Assembly: GCA_012514535.1 (NCBI GenBank)
Contig: JAAZAA010000016.1
Location: forward strand, 1-64,000
Reading direction: 5' to 3'
DNA: 64,000 nt
Source: Myxococcales bacterium
GTDB taxonomy: Bacteria; Myxococcota_A; Polyangia; Polyangiales; Polyangiaceae
The translations under genes were made by a program, and so were the position numbers. Position 1 is the first letter of the stretch. The number at the start of each line of letters is the position of its first letter. The notes below the pieces were generated by a model. That model did not search any database and had not been told where the DNA came from. It worked only from the letters and a program-made list of their open reading frames with translations. This document shows, piece by piece, positions 9,193-18,458 of this stretch.

Positions 9193-9900
9193 ATGGAGAC
9201 GCGAGCCGCAGGACCGAGCGGGGACAGGAGCGGGAACGGCAGGTGGAGCTGGAGTGACGTCGCGGGCGACGTCGAGGCGGTGATCTTCGACATGGACGGC
9301 GTCCTGCTGGACACGGAGAAGCTCTACACCGAGGCCACGCTCCGGGTCCTCGAGCCGTACGGCAAGCAATTCGACTGGTCCATCAAGTCGCGCATGATGG
9401 GGCGCGCGCCGCTCGTGAGCGCGCAGGTGCTGATCGAGGCGCTCGACCTGCCCCTGACCCCCGAGGAGTTCCTCGAGGCCAAGCGCCCGTGGCTCGAGCG
9501 CCTCTTCCCCACCTGTGAGCCCATGGCGGGGGCGGTGGAGCTCGTGGAGCGCCTGTCCGCGCGGGGCCTCCCCTTGGCGGTGGCGACGAGCTCCGAGCGG
9601 ACCTACTTCGAGCGCAAGACCCAGAACCACCCGTGGTTCGCCCGGTTCCACGCCGTGATCTGCGGGAGCGATCCCGAGGTCGAGCGCCACAAGCCGGCCC
9701 CGGACATTTTCTTGGCCGCGGCGCGCCGTCTGGGGATGAAGCCCGAGGCCTGCCTCGTCTTCGAGGACTCCGTGGCGGGGGTCGAGGGTGCTCTGGCGGC
9801 GGGCGCGAAGGTCGTCGCCATCCCGGCGCCCCAGGCCGATCGCGCGCTGTTCCGAGGGGCGCACTGGGTGGTCGAGAGCTTGCGCGACGTCGTGCTCTGA
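9193..9900 (+). CDS. HAD-superfamily phosphatase, pseudouridine-5'-phosphatase-like
   Basis: A 235-residue HAD subfamily IA hydrolase. Motif I is FDMDGVLLDTE (nucleophile and general-acid Asp), motif II is the Ser-Ser in VATSSERTYFERK, motif III is the Lys in ERHKPAPDIFL, and motif IV is VFEDSVAGVEGA. The cap region (KSRMMGRAP) and the KTQNHPWFARFHAVICGSDPEV stretch resemble the HDHD1/pseudouridine-5'-phosphatase and sugar-phosphatase branch. Substrate is a small phosphorylated metabolite, not resolvable from sequence. The ATG at 9193 lies after a non-coding-looking leader. A 15-bp tandem repeat follows the stop. Confidence 0.88.
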   Translation: METRAAGPSGDRSGNGRWSWSDVAGDVEAVIFDMDGVLLDTEKLYTEATLRVLEPYGKQFDWSIKSRMMGRAPLVSAQVLIEALDLPLTPEEFLEAKRPWLERLFPTCEPMAGAVELVERLSARGLPLAVATSSERTYFERKTQNHPWFARFHAVICGSDPEVERHKPAPDIFLAAARRLGMKPEACLVFEDSVAGVEGALAAGAKVVAIPAPQADRALFRGAHWVVESLRDVVL

Positions 9901-9914
9901 GGTGGTGCACTGCC

Positions 9915-9967
9915 GCCGCGCCCTGAGCTGCCGCGCCCTGAGCCGCCGCGCCCTGAGTCGCCGCGCC
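9915..9967. repeat. 15-bp tandem repeat, three copies plus a partial
   Basis: The unit GCCGCGCCCTGAGYY is repeated three times with only the last two bases varying, followed by a partial copy. It fills the gap between two convergent genes. It is too short and too regular for CRISPR and looks like a small minisatellite. Confidence 0.85.
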
Positions 9968-10004
9968 GAGGTGAGGCGGCGCTGCGCAGTGCGCAGGGGA
10001 CTGC

Positions 10005-11606
<1,602 letters not shown>

Positions 11607-11649
11607 CGGCGGTACTTTACAGAAATGCGCGCGGGGGGACGATACGAGG

Positions 11650-12849
11650 ATGATCACCGCCGCCGAGGTCCGCGCCGCCGCCGAGAGGATCGCAGGGCGC
11701 GTTCGGAAGACGCCCTGCGCGCCGGCTCCCCTCCTGAGCGAGGTGGTCGGGACCCACATCGTCTGCAAGCAGGAGCACCTCCAGGCGGTGGGGACCTTCA
11801 AGGAGCGGGGCGCCTGCAACCGATTGCTCACCTTGAGCCAGGAGCAGCGGAGCCGAGGTGTGGTGGCCGCCTCCGCGGGCAACCACGCGCTCGGGTTGTC
11901 CTTCCACGGGCAGCGGCTGGGCGTGAAGGTCACGGTGGTCATGCCCCGGCTGGCGCCGCTGGTGAAGGTGGTGCGGTGCCGAGCCCTCGGTGCGGAGGTG
12001 GTGCTCTGGGGCGACAGCTACGCCGATTGTGAGAGCCGCGCCCTCGAGCTCGCCGCGCGGGACGGCCTCACCTTCGTCCATGGCTTCGACGATCCCGACG
12101 TGATCGCCGGACAAGGCACCTTGGCGCTGGAGCTCCTCGAGCAGGCGCCGGAGGTGGACACGGTGATGGTGCCCGTCGGCGGGGGCGGACTTCTGGCGGG
12201 CCTCGTCGCGGCGTTGCGGACGCTGGCCCCGGGGGTGCAGCTGATCGGCGTGGAGCCGGAGCACGCGCCCACGTTGACCCGAGCGCTGGCCGCCGGGCGC
12301 GTCGAGCGGGTCGAGACGGAGCCCACCCTGGCGGATGGTCTCCAGGTGGCGCAGCTCGGGCAGCGCTGCTTCGACTTGATCCGCGGCAACGTCGAGCGGG
12401 TGGAGCTGGTCAGCGAGGCGGCGATCGCGACGGCGATCGTGCGGCTCATGGAGTCCGAGAAGACGGTCGTGGAGGGCGCTGGCGCGGTCGGCTTGGCGGC
12501 GCTGTTAGAGCGACCGGAGCGCTACGCGGGGCGCCGGGTGGCCTTGCTCCTGAGCGGCGGGAACATCGACCTGAGCACGATCTCTCGCATCATCGAGCGA
12601 GGCCTCGCGGCGCAGGGGCGGCTGTGTCGCCTCACCGTCGAGCTCCAGGATCACCCGGGCACCCTGGCGGAGCTGACGAAGCTCGTCGCCCGCACGGGCG
12701 CCAACGTGCAGCAGATCGACCATGACCGGAACTTCGGTCCCGCGGACGTCTCTCTGGTGCGCGTGGCGCTCGTGCTCGAGACCCGGGATCGAGAGCACAT
12801 CCACGAGGTGGAGGCGGCCCTCGACGCGGCGGGGATCCGCTGGTTTTGA
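11650..12849 (+). CDS. Threonine ammonia-lyase (PLP, with C-terminal ACT domain)
   Basis: A 399-residue biodegradative-type threonine/serine dehydratase that converts threonine to 2-oxobutanoate and ammonia. The PLP lysine lies in GTFKERGACN (family pattern SFKxRGA), with substrate motif ASAGNHALG and the phosphate loop VPVGGGGLLAG. The C-terminal 75 residues (from about CRLTVELQDHPGTLAELTKL) form an ACT domain, which in this family binds amino acids for allosteric control. Length matches the 400-residue TdcB/IlvA-like class with one ACT domain. The ATG at 11650 follows GGACGATACGAGG. It could feed isoleucine synthesis; no ilv genes are adjacent, so catabolic or biosynthetic use is open. Confidence 0.92.
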   Translation: MITAAEVRAAAERIAGRVRKTPCAPAPLLSEVVGTHIVCKQEHLQAVGTFKERGACNRLLTLSQEQRSRGVVAASAGNHALGLSFHGQRLGVKVTVVMPRLAPLVKVVRCRALGAEVVLWGDSYADCESRALELAARDGLTFVHGFDDPDVIAGQGTLALELLEQAPEVDTVMVPVGGGGLLAGLVAALRTLAPGVQLIGVEPEHAPTLTRALAAGRVERVETEPTLADGLQVAQLGQRCFDLIRGNVERVELVSEAAIATAIVRLMESEKTVVEGAGAVGLAALLERPERYAGRRVALLLSGGNIDLSTISRIIERGLAAQGRLCRLTVELQDHPGTLAELTKLVARTGANVQQIDHDRNFGPADVSLVRVALVLETRDREHIHEVEAALDAAGIRWF

Positions 12850-13031
12850 GGCGAGGGATTGCAGGACTGCTGGATTCAGGGGCGTGGGAGCGAGCGGCGC
12901 GCGGGCCGGATCCTCTCTGGTGCGCTAAATTGGGAAGAGAGGAGAGAGGGGGAGGCTTGCCACAATCGGGGTGCCTCCCTATGTTCAGCCCGGATTTCGG
13001 CCAAGGGGCCACCCTAGTTCGAAGAGGCAAC

Positions 13032-13646
13032 GTGCTCAGAGCAACACCCGAATCTCCGCGCATGTTCGAGAGCGACTTCGTCGATCTCTTCTCTCGAACC
13101 CACTGGGCCGTGGTGCCCATCCTGTTCGTGCCGCCCAGCGTGGCGATGCTGTGGTGGGGCGTGGCCAAGGCCGGTGTCGGGATCCTCACCTCCGCGGGGC
13201 TGTTCGTGGCGGGCTTTCTCGCCTGGACGCTCAGCGAGTACTGGCTGCATCGGACGTTCTTCCACTGGCAGCCGCCGGGAAAGTGGGGAGAGCGGATGCA
13301 CTTCCTGGTCCATGGGGTGCACCACACCTGGCCCAAGGACAAGTACCGCCTCGTGATGCCGCCTGCGGTCAGCATCACGCTGTTTTTCGTCTTCCTGGGG
13401 ATCTGGTGGGCGGTCTTCGGTGAGCGCTACGTGTGGCCGTGGCACGCCGGGTACGTGATCGGATACGTCTTCTACGACGTCACCCACTACTACATCCATC
13501 ACAACAACCCGAAGACGGCGTACGGGCGGCGGCTCAAGAAGAACCACATGCTCCACCACTTCAAGGATCCCGACAGCCGCTACTGCGTCTCGAACCTGAT
13601 CTGGGATCGGGTGTTCGGCACCGTCGGCGACCGGGTGGTGCGCTGA
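13032..13646 (+). CDS. Fatty acid hydroxylase/sterol desaturase family protein
   Basis: A membrane di-iron oxygenase of about 204 residues. Histidine clusters are visible in order: HRTFFHW, HFLVHGVHH, HYYIHH and HMLHHF, the metal-binding boxes of the fatty acid hydroxylase family (Scs7-like 2-hydroxylases). Membrane helices lie between them, and it acts on membrane lipid acyl chains by family knowledge. I place the start at GTG 13032, which has an AGAGG four bases upstream and keeps the conserved-looking SPRMFESDF start; ATG 13062 and ATG 12981 are alternatives. The 180-base gap before it has a purine-rich run but no clear promoter. Confidence 0.88.
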   Translation: MLRATPESPRMFESDFVDLFSRTHWAVVPILFVPPSVAMLWWGVAKAGVGILTSAGLFVAGFLAWTLSEYWLHRTFFHWQPPGKWGERMHFLVHGVHHTWPKDKYRLVMPPAVSITLFFVFLGIWWAVFGERYVWPWHAGYVIGYVFYDVTHYYIHHNNPKTAYGRRLKKNHMLHHFKDPDSRYCVSNLIWDRVFGTVGDRVVR

Positions 13647-13902
13647 GTTCGCGCCCTCGCCGCGCACCGTGGCATGCGCGGTGCCAACCTGCTGGCGTGA
13701 GCCTGCTCGCGTGAACGGAGCTGCTCCCGGGTGGCGCCCCTGCCGAGGGCCGGTCGCCCTCGAGCTGCCGCCCTGGAGGCTGTCGTGCCTCGAGCCGAAG
13801 CCCCGCGCGGCTTGCCGGGCGCTGACGTCGTCACGTGGCGACGCTCGTCCCCGGGGGAGACTTCCCGCGTTGAGCGGAGCCCCGAAGCCGTTCCAGGCCG
13901 TC

Positions 13903-14553
13903 GTGGGGACCACCGTGTGGCTGGTGACCAACGGCAGACGGGTGGCGGGTCCCGTCTCCACCGGAGCGCTCCTGCGCGCCATCGGGCGCGGCCTGCTCGA
14001 CGCGGACTCCCTGGTGCGGCAGCCCACCTGGGCCGCCTGGCGTCCGCTGTCGCAGGTCCGAGAGGCCGAGGCCTGGTTCGGTGGCGCCGCGAGCTCGTCG
14101 TCCGTGGAGGAGTGGTTGGACCGTGCCAGCGACCGGGGGGAAATCGTCCACTTCGCGCTGGTCGCGGCGCAGCTCGCGACGGGGGCGTCCTGGGGGATGG
14201 CCCACGTGCGTCGCGGCGGCTCCTTCGTGACCTCCTGCGTCGCGGGTGATCTCTCCGTGGCCGATCATCTGGGGAGGGTCGTGGAGCCGCGGGACCCCCT
14301 GGTGCAGGTCGCGCGCGCCGGCAAGGTGTACGTCGGAGAGGTGCGGCGGGGTGATCCGGAGCCGGAGGCGCTGACGGTGGCTCGGCGCCTGGGGGACGCC
14401 CCCGAGCTCGTCGGCGTCGCCATGGTCCCGTTGCTCGGCCACCGACGGCTGCTGGGCATGGTCGAGGTGGGCCGCCGTGAGCACCCCTTTCGCGCCGAGG
14501 ATCGGGCGCTGCTCGAGCGCCTCGCCTGGGGAGTGCGGATCCGGGTTCGCTGA
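13903..14553 (+). CDS. GYF_2-like plus GAF-like domain protein
   Basis: A roughly 216-residue cytoplasmic protein. The first 60 residues (VWLVTNGRRVAGPVS to RPLSQVREAEAWF) match the pattern of the short GYF_2/DUF4339 domain: strand, Gly-Pro turn, helix, and a tryptophan-containing end. The remaining 150 residues resemble a GAF domain, with a typical ending (VAMVPLLGHRRLLGMVEVGRREHPF, then a helix). The start is uncertain: GTG 13903 fits the domain edge, but TTG 13870 and a GTG far upstream at 13669 are in frame. A sensory or adaptor role is inference. It converges with the alpha/beta hydrolase gene. Confidence 0.65.
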   Translation: MGTTVWLVTNGRRVAGPVSTGALLRAIGRGLLDADSLVRQPTWAAWRPLSQVREAEAWFGGAASSSSVEEWLDRASDRGEIVHFALVAAQLATGASWGMAHVRRGGSFVTSCVAGDLSVADHLGRVVEPRDPLVQVARAGKVYVGEVRRGDPEPEALTVARRLGDAPELVGVAMVPLLGHRRLLGMVEVGRREHPFRAEDRALLERLAWGVRIRVR

Positions 14554-14596
14554 GGGGCGGTCGCGGAGCGCCGTCTCGCGGAGTCGTCGTCGAGCG

Positions 14597-15247
14597 TCAG
14601 CGGTCGGCGGCGCCGGCGTCGAGGTGACGTGCGAGGAAGCTCCGGATGCTCCCCAGGGCAGCCCGATCCAGGGTCTCCTGGGTGATCCCCTGCGCGGCCA
14701 GGTGCGTCTTGGTCGCGATGAGCGAGTGATCCCCCGTCGGCACGACGTGCAGCTCGTGGGGAGCTCGCATGCGCGCGCTCGTCCGTTCGAGCTCCTCGAG
14801 GGGGCACAGGGGGTCGCGGGTCCCCTGCACGAACAGGATCGGGGTCGTGAGCTCGAGGAGCACCCGATCGCGCAGGGGAGGCGGAGGTCGTCCTTGCGCC
14901 TGCGCGCGTCGTGCGCTGGGCGAGACGAGTGGATAGCCGAGGCACACGATCGCTCCCACCGATCGTTCCAGAGCCAGGTGACAGCCCACCCGACCTCCCA
15001 GGCTCTTGCCGACGAGGACCGGTGCACCCCTTCTGCTCGTTCGAGCTTCTTCGAGGGCGCGCGCGTGCGCCTCGAGCAGACGGGGTAAGGGGTCGGGGCG
15101 GCGCCGACCGGCTTGCACGTAGGGGTAGTCGAAGACCACCACCTCACCCAAGGTCTCGAGGTACCCGCGCCAGCGGACCATCCAGGCGGAGTCGGAGCCC
15201 GCGCCCGCGCCGTGGGCCAGCAGAAACCAAGGGGCGATCGACGTCAC
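14597..15247 (-). CDS. Alpha/beta-hydrolase, KANL3/Tex30-like
   Basis: A 216-residue soluble alpha/beta hydrolase. The oxyanion strand AHGAGAGSDSAWM, the nucleophile elbow GKSLGGRVG (Gly-x-Ser-x-Gly), the acid loop LFVQGTRDPLC and the catalytic His in TGDHSL are all present and correctly spaced. The GAGAGSDS start and KSLGGR elbow are typical of the KANL3/Tex30 (dienelactone-hydrolase-related) group. The substrate is unknown. ATG 15247 follows directly after the long gap that holds the poly-G hairpins, so those lie in its upstream region on the opposite strand. Confidence 0.85.
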   Translation of the reverse strand: MTSIAPWFLLAHGAGAGSDSAWMVRWRGYLETLGEVVVFDYPYVQAGRRRPDPLPRLLEAHARALEEARTSRRGAPVLVGKSLGGRVGCHLALERSVGAIVCLGYPLVSPSARRAQAQGRPPPPLRDRVLLELTTPILFVQGTRDPLCPLEELERTSARMRAPHELHVVPTGDHSLIATKTHLAAQGITQETLDRAALGSIRSFLARHLDAGAADR

Positions 15248-15299
15248 CGGGTCAGCCTACCGCGACCGCCGGGTGCGTCGCGACGGCACACAAAAGGTG

Positions 15300-15394
15300 G
15301 GCCGCCGGCCTCGGCGGAGGGGGGGGGAGACGCCGAGGCCAGGCCCGTAGGGGGGCGGCCGCCCTGGCGGAGGGGGGGGGGAACGCCAGGGTGC
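15300..15394. other. Twin hairpins with matching poly-G loops
   Basis: Hairpin 1 pairs 15307-15316 with 15331-15340 (10 perfect base pairs), with an outer 7-bp stem 15300-15306 to 15354-15360. Hairpin 2 pairs 15362-15369 with 15384-15391 (8 perfect pairs, plus a wobble). The stems have different sequences, but both loops are 14 bases, begin GA, hold a run of 9 or 10 G, and end in a purine trinucleotide. Read from the minus strand the loops are C-rich. The pattern suggests an RNA element or a slippage-prone control site; the coding strand is not known. Confidence 0.6.
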
Positions 15395-15404
15395 TGCCCG
15401 CGCG

Positions 15405-15443
15405 GCAATTAATTGCAATCTCCGTGCCTGGGGTCAGGTCAAT
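15405..15443. repeat. Palindrome plus GGGGTCAGGTC motif, possible mobile-element remnant
   Basis: A perfect 12-base palindrome (GCAATTAATTGC, 15405-15416) overlaps a second one (ATTGCAAT, 15412-15419) and is followed by CTCCGTGCCTGGGGTCAGGTC. From memory this arrangement resembles sequence next to REP-associated or IS200-like transposases, but no transposase frame is present. It could be an end left behind, or simply a regulator site. Confidence 0.3.
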
Positions 15444-15745
15444 GATTTCAGTGGCTTGGCGTGGTGTGGGGGTGGTGTGTTTCGAGGTTGCAATTTTCGA
15501 TTGCGCAAACGCGATGCCGAGCGCGCGGGGTGGAAGGTTTTTGTCCCGTGCGTCCCTGGGGAGCGCGAGTGGGGCGCGCTCCGGCCCGGCGCTGCGCTCG
15601 ACGCAGAGGTCGGGGAGAAAAGATCGTGGACGCTCACGCGAGGAGAGACATGACTCAGTGAGATCAGCGCGCCGGACGGGGTCCGCGGTGACGGCTCCCT
15701 CGCTTGGTCTCGGCGCGTGCTTGCAGCAAGATAGGCGAACCTTCC

Positions 15746-16288
15746 ATGCGTGATCCGAAGATCCCTGTGGCTGACGCGGACGACGACGACGAGGTCGTGG
15801 TCGCCCTGGAGACCGCGCGTACGGAGCTCGAGCGGGGCTCGCGTGACAGCGCGATCCGGTGGTTGCGGCGCGCCGTACGGGCCGCGCAGGAGCAGGGACG
15901 CGCGGGGCGCGCGGCTGCCTTCGAGGCGGTGCTGGTGGAGCTCGGTGGTGGGACCTTCAGCGCGCTGGAGGAGGGCGACGCGGTGTTGTCCGACGTCGAC
16001 GACTTCACGGACGAGACCATCGTGGACGAGGCGCCGAAGCTCCCCCTCCCGGGGAGCTCGCGGCCGCGCGGTGCGCCGGTGACGAAGATCGCGACGGCAC
16101 CGACCCCCGTGGCGCGACCGCCCCGACCCTCCAAGGGGCCGCCGACCTACGGCGCGGTGCGGGTGTCCGTGAAGCGAGCGCTCGGCGGCAAATGGGAGGT
16201 GCGCCCTCTGGGGGAGCGGGAGTCCGCGCCCGCTGGCGAGGAGGAGGCGTTGCTCGTGCCCCTCAAGCCTGGCGTGAAGTTCGGCTGA
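15746..16288 (+). CDS. Hypothetical protein, acidic N-terminus
   Basis: A 180-residue protein I do not recognise. It starts with an Asp-rich segment (DADDDDEVVV), then a helical region that looks like a single TPR-type helix pair (SAIRWLRRAVRAAQEQGRAGRAAAF), then a low-complexity Pro-rich linker (around 100-135), and ends in a short beta-rich part (YGAVRVSVKRALGGKWEVRPL). There is no signal peptide or membrane segment. The ATG at 15746 follows the long structured gap. It converges with gluQ, with only 3 bases between the stops. Similar layouts are seen in myxobacterial regulatory or adaptor proteins, but this is a guess. Confidence 0.65.
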   Translation: MRDPKIPVADADDDDEVVVALETARTELERGSRDSAIRWLRRAVRAAQEQGRAGRAAAFEAVLVELGGGTFSALEEGDAVLSDVDDFTDETIVDEAPKLPLPGSSRPRGAPVTKIATAPTPVARPPRPSKGPPTYGAVRVSVKRALGGKWEVRPLGERESAPAGEEEALLVPLKPGVKFG

Positions 16289-16291
16289 GGT

Positions 16292-17335
16292 TCAGCGTGC
16301 GGCGCGGATGCGCTCCACGTCCTCGGGGTGCAGACGCACGGGGGCGCGCGGGACCGCTTCCATCCTGAACACGTCGAGCAAATCGGTGGCGCGGGGGCGC
16401 TCCACGTCCGGAAAACCCGAGCAGCGCGCGGCCCACTCGACGACCGCTCGTCCGTCGACCCCCGCCTCCCGGAGCTCCCGCAGGCTGAGATCCTTCTCCC
16501 GCTTCGCGAGGCGTCGACCGTCGGCGTCGCAGACCAGGGGGACGTGAAAGTACGTGGGCGGCGCGGCCCCGAACGCCTCGAGGAGTAGCATCTGGCGCGC
16601 GGCGCTGTGGAGCAGATCGTCGCCGCGGACGACCTCGGTCACCCCGCCGAGCAGGTCGTCCACGACGACGGCGAGCTGATACGCCGGGCTCCCGTCCCGG
16701 CGCGTGATCAGGAAATCCCCCACCTCGCGCTCCGGATCGCAGCGAAACGGCCCGACGAAGGCGTCCGGCACGATGCGCTCGCCCGGGGGGACGACGAAGC
16801 GCAGCCCCGGCTGACGTCCGCTCTCGCGCTGAGCGCTCTCCAAGGACCCAAAGCGGCCGCGGCAGGTCCCGGGATAACGGATCTCGCCCAGGAGGCCGTG
16901 GGGCGCGGACTGGGCGGTGCGGATGTCTCCGCGGGTGCACACGCACGGATAGGCGAGCCCGCGCCGGTGGAGCTCGCGGGCGTGTTCCATGAGGCGCTCG
17001 ACGCCCTCCGATTGCAGCGTGGGGGAGCCGTCCCAGTCGATCCCGAGCCACTCGAGATCCCGCTGCGCGTCGACGACGTGGCTCGGATCGGCGCGCTCGA
17101 CGTCCAGATCCTCGAACCGGAGCAGGAGCTGCGCGCCTCGGGAGCGCGCGTGCCACCAGGCCAGGAGGAAGCTGCGCGCGTGCCCCAAGTGGAGGTGCCC
17201 CGTCGGGCTCGGCGCGAGCCGACCGACGGCGGGCCGCGGTCCGGGGGCGCCACCGGAGGGCGAGGGGATGCCACCGGGGGGCGCGCCTCCCGGCGGCGAA
17301 GTGCTCGGCGGATCGGTCGGATCGGGAGGCCGCAC
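16292..17335 (-). CDS. gluQ: Glutamyl-Q tRNA(Asp) synthetase
   Basis: A 347-residue paralogue of glutamyl-tRNA synthetase that lacks the anticodon-binding half. By family knowledge it attaches glutamate to queuosine at position 34 of tRNA-Asp. The class I signature appears as GHLHLGHAR, the zinc site as CVCTR with a later YPGTC, and the KMSKS-like loop as RLAKREKD. The first 35 residues are a Pro/Gly-rich tail before the catalytic fold. The start is GTG 17335. No dksA lies next to it, unlike many gamma-proteobacteria. The methyltransferase gene upstream ends 10 bases before it, so they are probably co-transcribed. Confidence 0.9.
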   Translation of the reverse strand: MRPPDPTDPPSTSPPGGAPPGGIPSPSGGAPGPRPAVGRLAPSPTGHLHLGHARSFLLAWWHARSRGAQLLLRFEDLDVERADPSHVVDAQRDLEWLGIDWDGSPTLQSEGVERLMEHARELHRRGLAYPCVCTRGDIRTAQSAPHGLLGEIRYPGTCRGRFGSLESAQRESGRQPGLRFVVPPGERIVPDAFVGPFRCDPEREVGDFLITRRDGSPAYQLAVVVDDLLGGVTEVVRGDDLLHSAARQMLLLEAFGAAPPTYFHVPLVCDADGRRLAKREKDLSLRELREAGVDGRAVVEWAARCSGFPDVERPRATDLLDVFRMEAVPRAPVRLHPEDVERIRAAR

Positions 17336-17345
17336 CCTCGCGAGC

Positions 17346-18323
17346 TTAGCGCTTCTTCTTCGGGGGCGCGCCGACGGAGGCGACCAGGTAAGCGAGCCAC
17401 CCGGGCTGGTTCTCGGCGCGGGTGCGGGGACGATACTTCTCCACCTCGTCGTCGGGGCTCGTGTCCCAGTACACGCGCACGTCGTCGAAGCCCGCCTCCC
17501 GCAACAGCTCCTGGAGCTCCGGCAGCGTCCAGTAGCGCCACTCGTAGGTGAACGCCCGCTCGAGCTTGGTCCCGTCCTTGAACTCGAAATGGATGTGGTT
17601 GACGATCTCGTGACCGATGGGATCGAAGCTGTCCTGATCCCAGACGTAGGTGAAGCCCGCGGCGATGGGGCGGCTCTCGAGCATCGGCTCCTGTGAATCC
17701 CAGCCGCCGTACGCGTCGAGGAAGAAGGCCCCCTGAGCGCCCAGGGACTTGCGCACCGTGGTGAAGTAGTGGCGCATCTCGTCGCGGGTGCGGAAGACCC
17801 AGTAGCTGAAGTTCATCGCGTTGATGACGTCGAACTTTCCGGGCCGCCGCTGCCGGACGTCCTCCTGGAGCAGGGTGACCCGCTCCGCCGCCGCTCCCAG
17901 GGGCGCGATGTTGTGCTCGCGTCCCCAGGCGAGGGTGTCTCCGCAGATGTCGACGCCCGTGGCGACGCGATCCTTCGCGCTCTTGACCCACGCGCTGCAC
18001 AGCAGGGCGGTGCCGCAGAAATCCTCGCGCAAGCTGAGCGGGTTTTTCCCGAAGAGCGCCCGGTAGGTGCGGCGCATGAAGTCGATCTCGTTGTCCGGCG
18101 CCTGCACGCTCAGCTGGTAGAGCTCGTGCTTGTCCGCGGTCGCGGCGGTGTAGCGCGGGCGGCGGGTCCCGGCCTTGCGCGAGACCTTCTTGCGAGGCGT
18201 CTTGGCGCCCGAGCTCTTGGCGCCCGAGGTCTTGGCGCCGGAGGCCTTGGTGCCGACGTCGCCGGAGCGGCGCCGGGCGATCTGGGTCTTGCTGCTGCGT
18301 GCGGATGAGTCGTTCTTCGCCAC
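17346..18323 (-). CDS. Class I SAM-dependent methyltransferase with Lys-rich N-terminal tail
   Basis: A 325-residue protein. The first 55 residues are a disordered, basic tail with repeats of the form SGAKT/SGAKS followed by PRKKVSRK. The catalytic part (about 60-300) has the SAM motif region REDFCGTALLCSAWVKS and ATGVDICGDTLAWGREHNI, then LQEDVR and INAMNFSYWVF, which fit a Rossmann-fold methyltransferase. The tail resembles the lysine-alanine tails of DNA-binding proteins, so binding to nucleic acid is possible but unproven. The substrate is unknown. It precedes gluQ by 10 bases; a link to tRNA modification is only a thought from context. Confidence 0.82.
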   Translation of the reverse strand: MAKNDSSARSSKTQIARRRSGDVGTKASGAKTSGAKSSGAKTPRKKVSRKAGTRRPRYTAATADKHELYQLSVQAPDNEIDFMRRTYRALFGKNPLSLREDFCGTALLCSAWVKSAKDRVATGVDICGDTLAWGREHNIAPLGAAAERVTLLQEDVRQRRPGKFDVINAMNFSYWVFRTRDEMRHYFTTVRKSLGAQGAFFLDAYGGWDSQEPMLESRPIAAGFTYVWDQDSFDPIGHEIVNHIHFEFKDGTKLERAFTYEWRYWTLPELQELLREAGFDDVRVYWDTSPDDEVEKYRPRTRAENQPGWLAYLVASVGAPPKKKR

Positions 18324-18458
18324 GGTGGCTCCTGGACAGGGGAAAGCTGGGCCGTCCTCTACCCCCCCCGCGTCGCACCGTAAACCCGAGGGGCTGGAGC
18401 CCGCCTTCGCGGAGGCTCACAGGGGGCTCCTCAGGGCCGGGCTCTCAGGGCCCCGCTC

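Larger units (their letters stand above)
15248..15745. other. Long intergenic region with structured elements
   Basis: About 500 bases without a convincing gene, between the divergent hydrolase gene (minus) and the hypothetical gene at 15746 (plus). It contains two strong hairpins with poly-G loops (15300-15394), an AT-rich palindrome with a following GGGGTCAGGTC stretch (15405-15443), and further TTGCAAT and TTGCGCAA motifs near 15488-15508. The rest has reduced GC and weak, non-conserved reading frames. Promoters for both flanking genes must lie here, but none is clear by eye. Confidence 0.6.

Noticed and set aside
12981-13031. Longer start for the fatty acid hydroxylase (ATG 12981)
   Set aside because: It lacks a good ribosome site; GTG 13032 has AGAGG at the right distance. 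The choice remains uncertain.
13669-13902. Upstream extension of the GYF_2/GAF-like gene to GTG 13669
   Set aside because: The added residues are Pro/Arg/Cys-rich without a domain and look like non-coding sequence in an open frame.
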